A stretch of DNA of 63,327 nucleotides. Source: an uncultured Bacillota bacterium (GTDB taxonomy: Bacteria > Bacillota > Dehalobacteriia > UBA4068 > UBA4997). How positions within the stretch are numbered: the first letter of the stretch is position 1; each line of letters opens with the position of its first letter. Under the pieces are notes generated by a model, which ran no database searches, had not been told where the DNA came from, and worked only from the letters and a program-made list of their open reading frames with translations. Below, one piece after another: positions 20,248 to 28,171 of this stretch. Location: positions 1-63,327 of the forward strand of contig CAQWMM010000007.1 of the NCBI GenBank assembly GCA_948907985.1, in the 5' to 3' direction. Both the position numbers and the translations under genes were made by a program.

Positions 20248-20754
20248 ATGCCTTTTGCCGAAGGTCAACAGGATTTTGACCGGCTAATTGAACGCCAGGG
20301 CCCGCTGGTTTACAAGCTGGCCTTTGCGCGTTGCGGCAATCAGGCCGACGCCGAGGATATATTTCAGCAGGTTTTTTTGCGTTATTTAACCAAAAAGCCA
20401 CAATTTGCCGACGCCGAGCACGAAAAAGCCTGGTTTATCCGCGTAACCATTAACCGCAGCAAAAGCCTGTTCAGCTCCGCCTTTCGCCGGCATACCCAAC
20501 CCCTGGAGGATAATTTGGCCGCTGATTCTGCCGAGCAGGAAAAGCAGGAGGATCTGGCCGATCTGGCTGCCGCGCTGGGCAGGCTGCCCCAGGATTTGCG
20601 AACCCTTATCCACCTGTTTTATTACGAGGATCTGCCCTGCGCCGAAATCGCCTGCCTGCTGAACAGGCGCGAGGGTACGGTGCGTATGCAGTTAACCAGA
20701 GCGCGGCGTATGCTACAGGAGATCATGACGGGAGGTGATTTGCCCAACCGCTAA
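20248..20754 (+). CDS. ECF-type RNA polymerase sigma factor
   Basis: A 168-residue sigma-70 family factor with only regions 2 and 4, as in ECF sigma factors. Region 2 includes GNQADAEDIFQQVFLRYL (about residues 30-48); region 4 includes YYEDLPCAEIACLL, then REGTVRMQLTRARR (about 130-158). AAAGGAGGGGTAAAA precedes ATG. The next gene, 33 bp downstream on the same strand, encodes a short one-span membrane protein that is probably its anti-sigma factor. A second sigma/anti-sigma pair lies convergent at 21467-23250. Confidence 0.9.
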   Translation: MPFAEGQQDFDRLIERQGPLVYKLAFARCGNQADAEDIFQQVFLRYLTKKPQFADAEHEKAWFIRVTINRSKSLFSSAFRRHTQPLEDNLAADSAEQEKQEDLADLAAALGRLPQDLRTLIHLFYYEDLPCAEIACLLNRREGTVRMQLTRARRMLQEIMTGGDLPNR

Positions 20755-20787
20755 ACCAAAAACAATTTTTTAAAGGAGGCAGACAAA

Positions 20788-21363
20788 TTGACATTTAACA
20801 ACCAGACAGATTTCGATTCTGCCATTGCTCCGATTTATCGCGAGCTGTTTGACAAAATCCAGCCCAGCGAGCAACTGCTCAACGCAACCAGCCGGCTTTA
20901 CAACAATTCAACCCAGCCGTCTGTGCAAACCAGGCTGCCAAACTATTTTCGGCCGGTTGCCGCCACGCTTTGCGCGGCCTGCCTGCTGCTGACTCTGGGA
21001 ATCGCCCTTTGGCCGCAGCCGGAAAATCTGACGCCGAACGGCGACGCTCAACTAAGCGTGGCCAGCAACCTGGACAACTCCGCGCCCGCAGCGCCCGGCC
21101 CGGAGAGTGCGCCGCGAAACCGGATGGCCGCCACGCCGACAGCCCAGGGCATTGACGCTCTGAATATGCCGCCGGAATATGCCGCCGACACCGTGCCGGA
21201 ACTATGCGCACTGCCGTTAGCTAAACAGTCGGATTTTGCCCGCAAGCCCTTTGTCAAACCCACCGACGCCGCCATTTTAGGGCATTGCCCGGCGGCCAGC
21301 GCCATTTATTGGCTTATGCCGAATTGGGCGGCCCGAACCATCAACTGGTTAACACTGTGGTAG
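20788..21363 (+). CDS. probable membrane anti-sigma factor
   Basis: A 191-residue protein with a cytoplasmic N-terminal part (residues 1-50), one membrane helix (about 52-70, VAATLCAACLLLTLGIALW) and an extracytoplasmic Pro/Ala-rich region. This is the usual shape of an anti-sigma factor, and the position right after an ECF sigma gene supports it. There is no recognisable zinc-binding anti-sigma motif. TTG at 20788 is used as start because AAAGGAGGC lies 8 nt upstream and no ATG fits. The C-terminus (WLMPNWAARTINWLTLW) is unusual and might reflect an old frameshift. A terminator follows at 21397. Confidence 0.6.
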   Translation: MTFNNQTDFDSAIAPIYRELFDKIQPSEQLLNATSRLYNNSTQPSVQTRLPNYFRPVAATLCAACLLLTLGIALWPQPENLTPNGDAQLSVASNLDNSAPAAPGPESAPRNRMAATPTAQGIDALNMPPEYAADTVPELCALPLAKQSDFARKPFVKPTDAAILGHCPAASAIYWLMPNWAARTINWLTLW

Positions 21364-21396
21364 GTTAATCAGCCAAACCAGAATTGCAGACAAGTA

Positions 21397-21427
21397 AAAT
21401 CGCCGGGCCACTCGCCCGGCGATTTTT
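21397..21427. terminator. terminator between convergent sigma operons
   Basis: AAAATCGCCGGGC, 5-nt loop, GCCCGGCGATTTTT: a 13-bp stem with a T run on the plus strand and an A/T-rich flank on the minus strand. Confidence 0.85.
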
Positions 21428-21466
21428 CTAGTATATTATATTTGAAGGAGGATTCCGGTTAACATT

Positions 21467-22609
21467 TTATTGCAAATTCAGTTCCTGCCCCAGATAGTTA
21501 ATGCTTGCAATCTCATTAAGATTCAAAATTTGTTTGAACTCAAAGATAATCTGATAATGCCCCGGCTCGCTGTTGCCGCCGCCTCCATAGGTGTCCAATA
21601 CCGTACCGTCTTTCAGCGTGATTGTAAAGTAATCTAAATCACTCAACAAATCGCCAATTTTCACTTCAGCCGGGCTGTCGGCGTAATCAAACGGCACTTC
21701 GGTTCCGTCTTCCAGGATTTCCACGCCGCCGCCCTGCGGCTCAACATAGCCCTCCGGCGCGACATAGCCCTCGGCGTTGCTCACGTCCACATCCAAAATC
21801 ACCGTAAAAGGCGAAACCTCCAAAGAATTAACATGCACTTTCGCCTCGCCCAACATAATATCCAGATCCTGCTTAATCAGGGAAGAAGACACTGTATAAT
21901 CCAGCTTAAAGCTCAATTTCCACTCACCGCCGACAACCTGGGTATAATCCAGATCATCCGGGTTATAAAACTTCAAATCGCCCAGCGTCAAATCCATCTG
22001 CTGCCCCTGCAAAGAAGTGCCCGAATTTAAGCACAGCATCATGCGGATATGATTATCTGTGGGGTTGTCGTCCGGCAAACTTTCAAAACTATAACCCAAC
22101 CCATTAGCCTTGGAAAGCCACACTTCCGCTTTATCCCACTGATACATGTCCTGATCCAGCGCCAGCCCCTCCGGGCCGACAAAGTCCAGCAGCACATAAA
22201 CCGTCTTGCTGTCGCCCAAAACCTGTTCCACCGTCAGCGTGCCGGCCTCGTTGCTGACCTGTTTATTAACCTCCTGGCCGGACTGCTGCGGAATTTGCCC
22301 CGCCCCGGCGTTAAAGAAACCGAAAAAGTCCTGCTTCAGCGCAAACTCCGCCACCGCCAGCGAACTCATCGCCAGCAGCATCACCGCGGCCAGGCCAAAG
22401 ACCAACATCCGCCGGCGGGGGATTCCCCGGCGCGGCGCGGGCTGCTGCACACGGCTTAAAGTCTGCTGCAAAATCCGCTGTTCCTCTTCGCGGCTAAGCC
22501 CCTGCGGCTCCAATAAATTGGTATTAAAATCTTTTGGCATAATATATCCCTCCATTAATTGCTCTATTGTCAGTTCTTGTTGTTCATTTGGCAGTCTGCT
22601 ATCACTCAT
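21467..22609 (-). CDS. DUF4179-type anti-sigma protein
   Basis: A 380-residue one-span membrane protein. The N-terminal 65 residues are cytoplasmic, followed by a membrane helix (about 70-88, MLVFGLAAVMLLAMSSLAVA) and a large extracytoplasmic region starting with FALKQDFFGFFN, as in DUF4179 proteins. These are encoded next to ECF sigma factors and act as membrane anti-sigma or signal-sensing partners. The start overlaps the sigma gene stop by 4 nt (ATGA), so the two are translationally coupled. GTEVPFDYADSP and a Gly-rich run (GGGG) near the C-terminus suggest an exposed beta-rich domain. The signal sensed is unknown. Confidence 0.8.
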   Translation of the reverse strand: MSDSRLPNEQQELTIEQLMEGYIMPKDFNTNLLEPQGLSREEEQRILQQTLSRVQQPAPRRGIPRRRMLVFGLAAVMLLAMSSLAVAEFALKQDFFGFFNAGAGQIPQQSGQEVNKQVSNEAGTLTVEQVLGDSKTVYVLLDFVGPEGLALDQDMYQWDKAEVWLSKANGLGYSFESLPDDNPTDNHIRMMLCLNSGTSLQGQQMDLTLGDLKFYNPDDLDYTQVVGGEWKLSFKLDYTVSSSLIKQDLDIMLGEAKVHVNSLEVSPFTVILDVDVSNAEGYVAPEGYVEPQGGGVEILEDGTEVPFDYADSPAEVKIGDLLSDLDYFTITLKDGTVLDTYGGGGNSEPGHYQIIFEFKQILNLNEIASINYLGQELNLQ

Positions 22610-23250
22610 GGCTCGATTCCCCTTTCCACTAAGGCTTTTTTCAGCCGCTGCCGTCCCTGATAAAGACGATTCTCAACAGACTTGGCTGATAAGCCCAAAC
22701 GCTCGGCAATGGCGTTCACCCGCTCGCCGAAGTAATAGCGCAGAATAAAAATATCCCTGTCCGGCTGGGGCAAAGCGTCTACGCATTGCTGCACCAAACT
22801 TTGCCTCTCTGCCGCCGCCACCTCATCAGCCGGGTCCGCCCAAACTCCCAGCGCGTTTTCATCGTCAGGCAGCTGCTGCCATTCGGCGCGTCCCAGCTGA
22901 CGCAGTCTATCAAGCGCAACATGCCGGGCAATACCGCAAAGATAACTTTTCATATTGCCATCCGCCTGAATTTTGTCAGCATTTTGATAAAAACGCCAAA
23001 AAACCTCCGATATACACTCCTCCACATCCTGAGCGCTGGCCGTGCCCAGTCTGCGCCGAACCACTGCCTGCACCAGGCCGCCATATTGTTTGATAGCGGC
23101 GGCCAGGCCCTGCTCCGGCTGCCGGCGCAGCAGCGAAATTAGCTGCCGCTCATCCGTCGCCTTGCCCATAACCATCTCTTCCTCCTGCTGATGTACGGCC
23201 CTAAACAGGCTTTGCCCAAACAGGCTCTGTTCATTATGCGTACTGAACAT
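22606..23250 (-). CDS. ECF-type RNA polymerase sigma factor
   Basis: Sigma-70 family factor of 214 residues. Region 2 is seen as DVEECISEVFWRFYQNADK (about residues 75-93) and LCGIARHVALDRLRQL; region 4 as RYYFGERVNAIAERLG, then SAKSVENRLYQGRQRLKKAL at the C-terminus. Two starts have good ribosome binding sites: ATG at 23250 (AGGAGGCAGTT) and ATG at 23175 (AGGAGGAAGAG). The first 25 residues are Gln/Glu-rich and unlike the family, so 23175 may be the functional start. It is coupled to the DUF4179 gene by a 4-nt overlap. The pair is convergent to a second sigma/anti-sigma pair at 20248-21363. Confidence 0.88.
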   Translation of the reverse strand: MFSTHNEQSLFGQSLFRAVHQQEEEMVMGKATDERQLISLLRRQPEQGLAAAIKQYGGLVQAVVRRRLGTASAQDVEECISEVFWRFYQNADKIQADGNMKSYLCGIARHVALDRLRQLGRAEWQQLPDDENALGVWADPADEVAAAERQSLVQQCVDALPQPDRDIFILRYYFGERVNAIAERLGLSAKSVENRLYQGRQRLKKALVERGIEP

Positions 23251-23456
23251 AACTGCCTCCTGCCGGTATATAAACTACCACAATATTTTTTGCTTAAAGA
23301 TCCGCGCGCTATAATCTTCACCTATTAATTCGTTAGAAATTCCAAAATCACTTAACCGTTTAACAAATTTTTTTAATTTCTGTGCAATAACAAACGCCGC
23401 CGTTTTCAATTCCTTTCCGTCAAAACAACAGTGCCCTACCGCTTAGGCCAACAGAT

Positions 23457-23492
23457 AAAAAAGAACTGTGCCAATAAGCACAGCTCTTTTTT
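23457..23492. terminator. terminator after the M23 peptidase gene, bidirectional
   Basis: AAAAAAGAACTGTGC, loop CAATAA, GCACAGCTCTTTTTT. It lies in the 365-bp gap between the sigma gene (23250) and the M23 gene end (23616). The rest of the gap is AT-rich; I see no gene in it. Confidence 0.8.
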
Positions 23493-23615
23493 GTCGATTA
23501 TTTGGCAGGCGTCCCTTTCTCCTGCATCTCTCACATCCGGTGTAAACCAGACGTTGTCAAACCAGCGGCGTGTGGACGGAGACGAAATCTTCCACCTCAA
23601 ATAACCAACCTTATT

Positions 23616-24938
23616 CTACTTAATATAAAGCAGCGGATCAATCGTACTGCCGTCAATAATCACTTCAAAATGCAGATGGCTGCCGGTACTGTTGCCGGTG
23701 CTGCCCTCCGTGCCCACCTGTTGGCCGATTTCCACCTCGTCGCCGACGCTGACCATAACGCTTTGCATATGCGCATATCTGGTTTGCAGGCCGTCGCCAT
23801 GGCTAAGCACCACCTGATTACCATAAGAGCCATTATAACCGGCGGCCACCACGGTTCCGGCCTTAGCCGCCCAAACCGGATCGCCCATCTCGCCGTCAAT
23901 ATCCAGCCCGCTGTGATTATCCCCGCTGCGCGGCCCATAATAGGAGCTGATTCTGGTAGCCGTGGTGGGCCAAATCATGCCGGAATCGGTAACCTGCTGC
24001 AAGGAACGCGAAGCCGTCCGAACCACCGCGCCCTCCAAAATAATTTCGTCCACGGCCTCCACCAGCGTATTAGAACTAATCTCCTGCCGGGCAATCTCCT
24101 GACCGTTAGCCTGCGCTACCTGAATCGTAACCTCGCGGCTGCCGTTCACGCCCGTCTGCTTGGTTTTGGTTTGGCCGGTGCGCAAAGTGCCGTCGGTTTC
24201 AAAACGGGTTTGATAGGGCACGTCCTCCACCTTGGTTTTCTCCAACACCACCAGCACCGTAACCGGGGCCGCCCCCGTCAGGCTATCGTCTTTCATGGCT
24301 AGTTTGGCCTCGTCCAAATTCAAAACGTCCGACACAAAAACTTCCTTTGGGGCAACCTCAACATCCTGTTGGAATTTAACCTCCAACACCTGCATGGTTT
24401 CGTCCTCCGGCAAATAAGTTTTCTTCAAATTTTCCAAAGCCTGCCTGGCCGTGTCAACGCTGGCCACGCTTAACAGCTGACCGCCATCCACTCTGATCAC
24501 CGCGCCGTTGGTTTTAAGCGTAGTTGTCAGTTCCAGCGCCGCCTGCGCCTTGCCACGGCTCAACACATCCGAACCCTCGCGCGCCTGCGCCGCAACCTCC
24601 ACACGCTCGGCAAAATAGACCTCATTGCCAATAGCCGCTCCCTGCTCTTTCAGATAATCGGCGATCACCGCCTCGGCCTGCGCTTGGTCTTTCAGGGCCG
24701 CCACCTGCTGGCCGTTAACCAGAATTGCCGCCGGCTGACCGGCAAACAAAATCGAACAGGCCAATGCAACCAGCAACACAAGCGTCGCCGCACAGCCGCC
24801 GATAAACAACTTGCCCTTAACGGACAGACGCCGCCCCCGCAGCAAGCCCTGCGCCTTTAAATCAGCCGCCGCCACTGTGGATGGTTTTTGGTTTTTATTT
24901 TCCTGATTTTCAATTTCAAAGGAATGCTCGTTCGACAT
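23616..24938 (-). CDS. M23 family peptidoglycan endopeptidase with G5 domain
   Basis: A 440-residue membrane-anchored cell-wall hydrolase. Order: cytoplasmic N-terminus, one membrane helix (about residues 45-66), a region with two repeat-like alpha/beta segments (70-210), a G5 domain (about 235-310, from EDVPYQTRFETD) and a C-terminal lysostaphin-type M23 domain (about 320-440). Zinc ligands are visible in NHSGLDID and HLHFE. Such enzymes cut peptide cross-links during growth, division or sporulation. ATG at 24938 was chosen because GGGAGGTCTT precedes it; an earlier start at 24950 lies within that site. The promoter is at 24983-25011. Confidence 0.9.
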   Translation of the reverse strand: MSNEHSFEIENQENKNQKPSTVAAADLKAQGLLRGRRLSVKGKLFIGGCAATLVLLVALACSILFAGQPAAILVNGQQVAALKDQAQAEAVIADYLKEQGAAIGNEVYFAERVEVAAQAREGSDVLSRGKAQAALELTTTLKTNGAVIRVDGGQLLSVASVDTARQALENLKKTYLPEDETMQVLEVKFQQDVEVAPKEVFVSDVLNLDEAKLAMKDDSLTGAAPVTVLVVLEKTKVEDVPYQTRFETDGTLRTGQTKTKQTGVNGSREVTIQVAQANGQEIARQEISSNTLVEAVDEIILEGAVVRTASRSLQQVTDSGMIWPTTATRISSYYGPRSGDNHSGLDIDGEMGDPVWAAKAGTVVAAGYNGSYGNQVVLSHGDGLQTRYAHMQSVMVSVGDEVEIGQQVGTEGSTGNSTGSHLHFEVIIDGSTIDPLLYIK

Positions 24939-24982
24939 AAGACCTCCCAAATATGTTTGTCTTTAGCTTGTCTTGTGCGTTT

Positions 24983-25011
24983 ATTATAACACACTTAAAG
25001 CCAAAAATCAA
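24983..25011 (-). promoter_or_regulatory. promoter of the M23 peptidase gene
   Basis: Minus strand TTGATT (25006-25011), 17 bp, TATAAT (24983-24988), 45 bp before the start codon. Confidence 0.75.
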
Positions 25012-25055
25012 CCCATAGGATTTTGTCGATTCCCTATAATATCCCGCAAATCATA

Positions 25056-26021
25056 TCATTTTTCTGCCAGTTTTTCCAATTTTTGCAGGCGATGATACAG
25101 CCCCGCCTTAGAAATTGGCTTATCAAACAGGCGCGCCAGCTCCAACAGCGAAAGTTCGGGGTTCTCCAGACGCAGGGCGGCCGTTTCCTGCAAGGCACGG
25201 CTTAAACCACTAAGCCCGCCGGCCGCCGCCAGCCGTTTAATCGCCTGCACCTGACGCTGTGCCGCGTCAATAGTTTTGTCCGTATTAGCGGTATCACAGT
25301 TAATCACCCGGTTAACATTATTGCTGGTGTCTTTCATAATTTTTACGTTTTCCAGCTGCAAAAGCGCCCCATGCGCGCCGATTACATTTAAAAAATCACT
25401 AATTTGTTCGCTGTCCTTGCAATATACCAAAAATCTTCCTTTGCGCTCCGCCAGCTTAAAATTCAGCTGATACACCGCCGCCAGCGCCAAAAGAAAATGC
25501 GCCTGATAAACGTCCTGGCAGACAATCTCCAAATGATAGCTGCGTTTAGGATCGCTGACAAAGCCGTTGCCCAAAAACGCGCCCCTAAGATAGGCCCGCT
25601 GGCAGCACTCCCCGTTAAAGACCTTGCTCACGCTTTGCCCGCCCGGCGCAAAACTGCGGTTCAGGCTCCAGGGGTTGCCGTCCGGGATACGGCCAATTTG
25701 CTGCAAAATCTGGCGAACCTCCGCCTGCGGCGGGATTCGCAGGGTATAAATGCGGCTCTTTTTAAAATGCTGGCTATCGCGCACCAAAATTTCGGCCCGA
25801 AGCTCCCAAAGTTCTTTAACCAGCTTAAAATAACGCCTGGCCAGGGCGGCGCTGCCGGTGGCCGCCAAAATGCCCGGCTGCTGCTCGATAGAGGCCGGCC
25901 CGCCGCTTAAACTGATATTGCCGCTCATGCGCAAAAAGGCCAAAAACTCCGCCGTCCGGCAGCAGCGTTTACTGGTGTTAATTCTTAAAAGCTGTTCTTT
26001 AACTTCAGATGTGAAAGACAT
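25056..26021 (-). CDS. whiA: DNA-binding protein WhiA
   Basis: A 321-residue WhiA protein, found across Gram-positive bacteria and involved in cell division and (in actinomycetes) sporulation control. It shows the N-terminal region MSFTSEVKEQLLRI, a LAGLIDADG-endonuclease-like domain without catalytic residues (RAYLRGAFLGNGFVSDP, about 140-157) and a C-terminal helix-turn-helix (ELARLFDKPISKAGLYHRL, about 295-313). It is the third gene of the conserved rapZ-yvcK-whiA cluster; palindrome R2 lies between yvcK and whiA. GGAGATGTCGATCA precedes ATG. Confidence 0.95.
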   Translation of the reverse strand: MSFTSEVKEQLLRINTSKRCCRTAEFLAFLRMSGNISLSGGPASIEQQPGILAATGSAALARRYFKLVKELWELRAEILVRDSQHFKKSRIYTLRIPPQAEVRQILQQIGRIPDGNPWSLNRSFAPGGQSVSKVFNGECCQRAYLRGAFLGNGFVSDPKRSYHLEIVCQDVYQAHFLLALAAVYQLNFKLAERKGRFLVYCKDSEQISDFLNVIGAHGALLQLENVKIMKDTSNNVNRVINCDTANTDKTIDAAQRQVQAIKRLAAAGGLSGLSRALQETAALRLENPELSLLELARLFDKPISKAGLYHRLQKLEKLAEK

Positions 26022-26073
26022 TGATCGACATCTCCAAATTTAGGCTGATAAACATATTTTACCTACTATATTT

Positions 26074-26193
26074 AAAGCTGCAATAGTGCTTTAGATGCGC
26101 GTAATTGATTTATTCGCCGAGGAGGCGTACTAATAGTACGTTGACGAGGCGAATAAATCAATTACAAAGCAGATGAAGCGCTATTGAAGCTTT
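26074..26193. repeat. nested palindromic repeat R2 (yvcK 3' end)
   Basis: 120-bp element. The outer stem pairs AAAGCTGCAATAGTGCTT with AAGCGCTATTGAAGCTTT. A perfect inner stem pairs GTAATTGATTTATTCGCC with GGCGAATAAATCAATTAC. The top is GAGGAGGCGTACTAATAGTA followed by CGTTGAC. The last codons and TAG stop of yvcK lie in the right outer arm. Conserved ACAAAGCAGATGA also occurs in R3 and R4. Confidence 0.85.
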
Positions 26194-27170
26194 AACTCTT
26201 GTCTTAGAATTTCGGCTAGCTTTTGTTTATTATGCTGCCAGACATTTTTACCGTCCACAAAATCAGCCGTCAAAATTTCCACGCCATAAGCCGCCAGCTT
26301 GCCCGCGTCGCAGATAATCGGCCGGGAACCGCCCGCTTGCAATTCGGCCAAAAGCTCCGGCGAATAAAGGCCCACGTTAGCAATCACCTTGTCAATCAAA
26401 TGGCCGCCCAGCCCCGTTGCCCGCCGAAAATGATATTCCAGCGCCGCCACGCTGCGGCTCAATTCCGCCGCCGGCATCTCGCCCGGTTCCGTAGCCATAT
26501 TGCTGATGTAATAAACCTGCGCCGGACTGTTTTTCAGCGCCTCGGCCAAACCCGGCACCAACAGATTACTGATTAGGCTGGAATACATACTACCCGGCCC
26601 GATAAAAATATATTGCGCCTGCTCAATGGCCTGTATAACCTCGGCGCGCGGCTGGCAGTCCGGCAGCAAAAAGGCCTCCTTAATCCGACGCTTATCGGCG
26701 GCTATTTCCACCTCGCCGGCCAGCGCGGCGCCGTCCTCCATAACCGCGCCCAAGGCCACGTCGTCAGTTGTAACCGGCAGCACCCGCCCCTGAATTGCTA
26801 GCAAAGCCGAAAGCCGCTCCGTTGCGGCGGCAAAGTCCACACTCTCCGCCTGCATAATCGCCGCCAACAGAATGTTACCCACGTTATGCCCGCACAGCGT
26901 ACTGTCGTCCGGGAAACGATAGCACAGCAGGCGTTCCATCTCCGGCTCACTGCGGCTCAGGGCCAGCAGACAACTGCGCACATCGCCCGGCGGCAGCATG
27001 CCAAAATCGGCCCGCAGCTTGCCGCTGCTGCCGCCGTTATCCGTCATCGCCACCACCGCGGTGGGCGCGCAGCCCAAGCCTTTCAAAACCCGCAGCAGAT
27101 TGCCCAGCCCGGTGCCGCCGCCCAGCGCCACAATACGCAAATCCGCCGCCTTTTGTTCATTCAATAGCAT
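26181..27170 (-). CDS. yvcK: gluconeogenesis factor YvcK (CofD-like)
   Basis: A 329-residue protein of the YvcK/CofD fold that binds UDP-sugars and is needed for growth on gluconeogenic carbon sources and for normal cell shape in bacilli. Visible motifs are VALGGGTGLGNLLR (near residue 15), MTDNGGSSGKLR (near 42) and GPGSMYSSL (near 193). It lies between rapZ (27-bp gap) and whiA, as is usual in Firmicutes. AGGGGAGGAAAT precedes ATG. Its final Gln-TAG is part of palindrome R2. Confidence 0.95.
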   Translation of the reverse strand: MLLNEQKAADLRIVALGGGTGLGNLLRVLKGLGCAPTAVVAMTDNGGSSGKLRADFGMLPPGDVRSCLLALSRSEPEMERLLCYRFPDDSTLCGHNVGNILLAAIMQAESVDFAAATERLSALLAIQGRVLPVTTDDVALGAVMEDGAALAGEVEIAADKRRIKEAFLLPDCQPRAEVIQAIEQAQYIFIGPGSMYSSLISNLLVPGLAEALKNSPAQVYYISNMATEPGEMPAAELSRSVAALEYHFRRATGLGGHLIDKVIANVGLYSPELLAELQAGGSRPIICDAGKLAAYGVEILTADFVDGKNVWQHNKQKLAEILRQELKLQ

Positions 27171-27197
27171 ATTTCCTCCCCTGCCAAGCTGTCATAC

Positions 27198-28064
27198 CTA
27201 ACCATTCTTGGGTAAATCCCGATGCAGCGTCCGGATCGCCACACCCTGGCTCTGCGCCGCCAGCAGCCGCCGGCCCAACTCCTCCACAATCGCCACCGAA
27301 CGGTGCCGCCCGCCGGTGCAGCCAACCGCAATCGCCAGATGCTGTTTGCCCTCCGCCACATACTGGGGCAGCAGTTCCAGCAGCAAATCCGTATATTTAC
27401 GCAAAAAGCTTTGGCTTTCCGGCCGCTCCAACACAAAATCCCGCACCGGCTCATCCTGACCGCTTAAGGGTTTCAACTCTGCAATATAAAAGGGGTTGGG
27501 CAGAAAACGCACATCCATCACCAGATCAACGTCAATGGGCAAACCGTATTTAAAACCAAAGGAAAGCAAACTAACCTGCAAACGCCAATCGTCGTTACCC
27601 AGCAAAAGTTCCGCCGCCTTTTCTTTAAAATCCTGCACCTTTAAATCACTGCTGTCGATAATCAAATCAGCCCGGCCGCGGATCCCCTGCAAGCGCTGGC
27701 GCTCCTCCTGGATACCCTCCAGCAGGCCGCCCTTATAAGCCAGCGGGTGGCGGCGGCGGGTTTCCTTATAACGGCGCACCAAAATTTCATCCGAGGCCTC
27801 AAGAAATATTATTTCATATTTAACGCCTTTATTCTTCAATTCCTGTAAAACGCTGTAAACATCCTGAAAAAATTTGCCGCCGCGCACATCGGCCACCAAC
27901 GCCACCTTGTCATAATCCGACTGCGCCTGCCGAATCAGTTCCACAAATTTTATAAACAAATTGGGCGGCAGATTATCCACGCAGTAATAGCCCATATCCT
28001 CCAGCACCTGGACAAAAATTGTCTTACCTGCGCCGCTCATCCCGGTTACTATTTTTAATTCCAT
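27198..28064 (-). CDS. rapZ: RNase adapter / nucleotide-binding protein RapZ (YvcJ)
   Basis: A 288-residue P-loop protein. It shows Walker A GMSGAGKT (residues 8-15), VDNLPPNLF (near 33) and the C-terminal CTGGRHRSV motif (near 250). In enterobacteria RapZ guides RNase E to a small RNA controlling amino-sugar synthesis; in bacilli YvcJ binds nucleotides and affects competence. It leads the rapZ-yvcK-whiA operon. GAGGTATAAAA precedes ATG. A short duplicate of its 5' end, with its own ribosome binding site, lies upstream at 28089-28150. Confidence 0.96.
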   Translation of the reverse strand: MELKIVTGMSGAGKTIFVQVLEDMGYYCVDNLPPNLFIKFVELIRQAQSDYDKVALVADVRGGKFFQDVYSVLQELKNKGVKYEIIFLEASDEILVRRYKETRRRHPLAYKGGLLEGIQEERQRLQGIRGRADLIIDSSDLKVQDFKEKAAELLLGNDDWRLQVSLLSFGFKYGLPIDVDLVMDVRFLPNPFYIAELKPLSGQDEPVRDFVLERPESQSFLRKYTDLLLELLPQYVAEGKQHLAIAVGCTGGRHRSVAIVEELGRRLLAAQSQGVAIRTLHRDLPKNG

Positions 28065-28150
28065 TTTTATACCTCAAAACAAAAAAATTTATAAAGAAAA
28101 TCTATGAGATTTTTTTACTATTTTTAATTCCATTTCGTTACCTCACAAAA
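28046..28150. repeat. tandem partial duplication of the rapZ 5' end (69-bp period)
   Basis: TTACTATTTTTAATTCCATT occurs at 28046 and again at 28115, each followed by a similar ACCTCA(C)AAAAC ribosome-binding region. Between them lies an AT-rich junction, TATAAAGAAAATCTATGAGA, followed by a T run. A nearly identical junction separates the uvrC 5'-end copies at 30.1 kb. Confidence 0.8.
28089..28133 (-). CDS. 14-codon leader frame made from a duplicated rapZ 5' end
   Basis: The frame starts like rapZ (MELKIV), then reads KKSHRFSL and stops at TAA, 24 nt before the real rapZ ATG. It has its own GAGGTAACGAA site, as good as that of rapZ. It is a by-product of the 69-bp tandem duplication described at 28046-28150. 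Translation is plausible from the site, but a function is not shown. Confidence 0.35.
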   Translation of the reverse strand: MELKIVKKSHRFSL

Positions 28151-28171
28151 CACAAATCAAAACTATAATAT

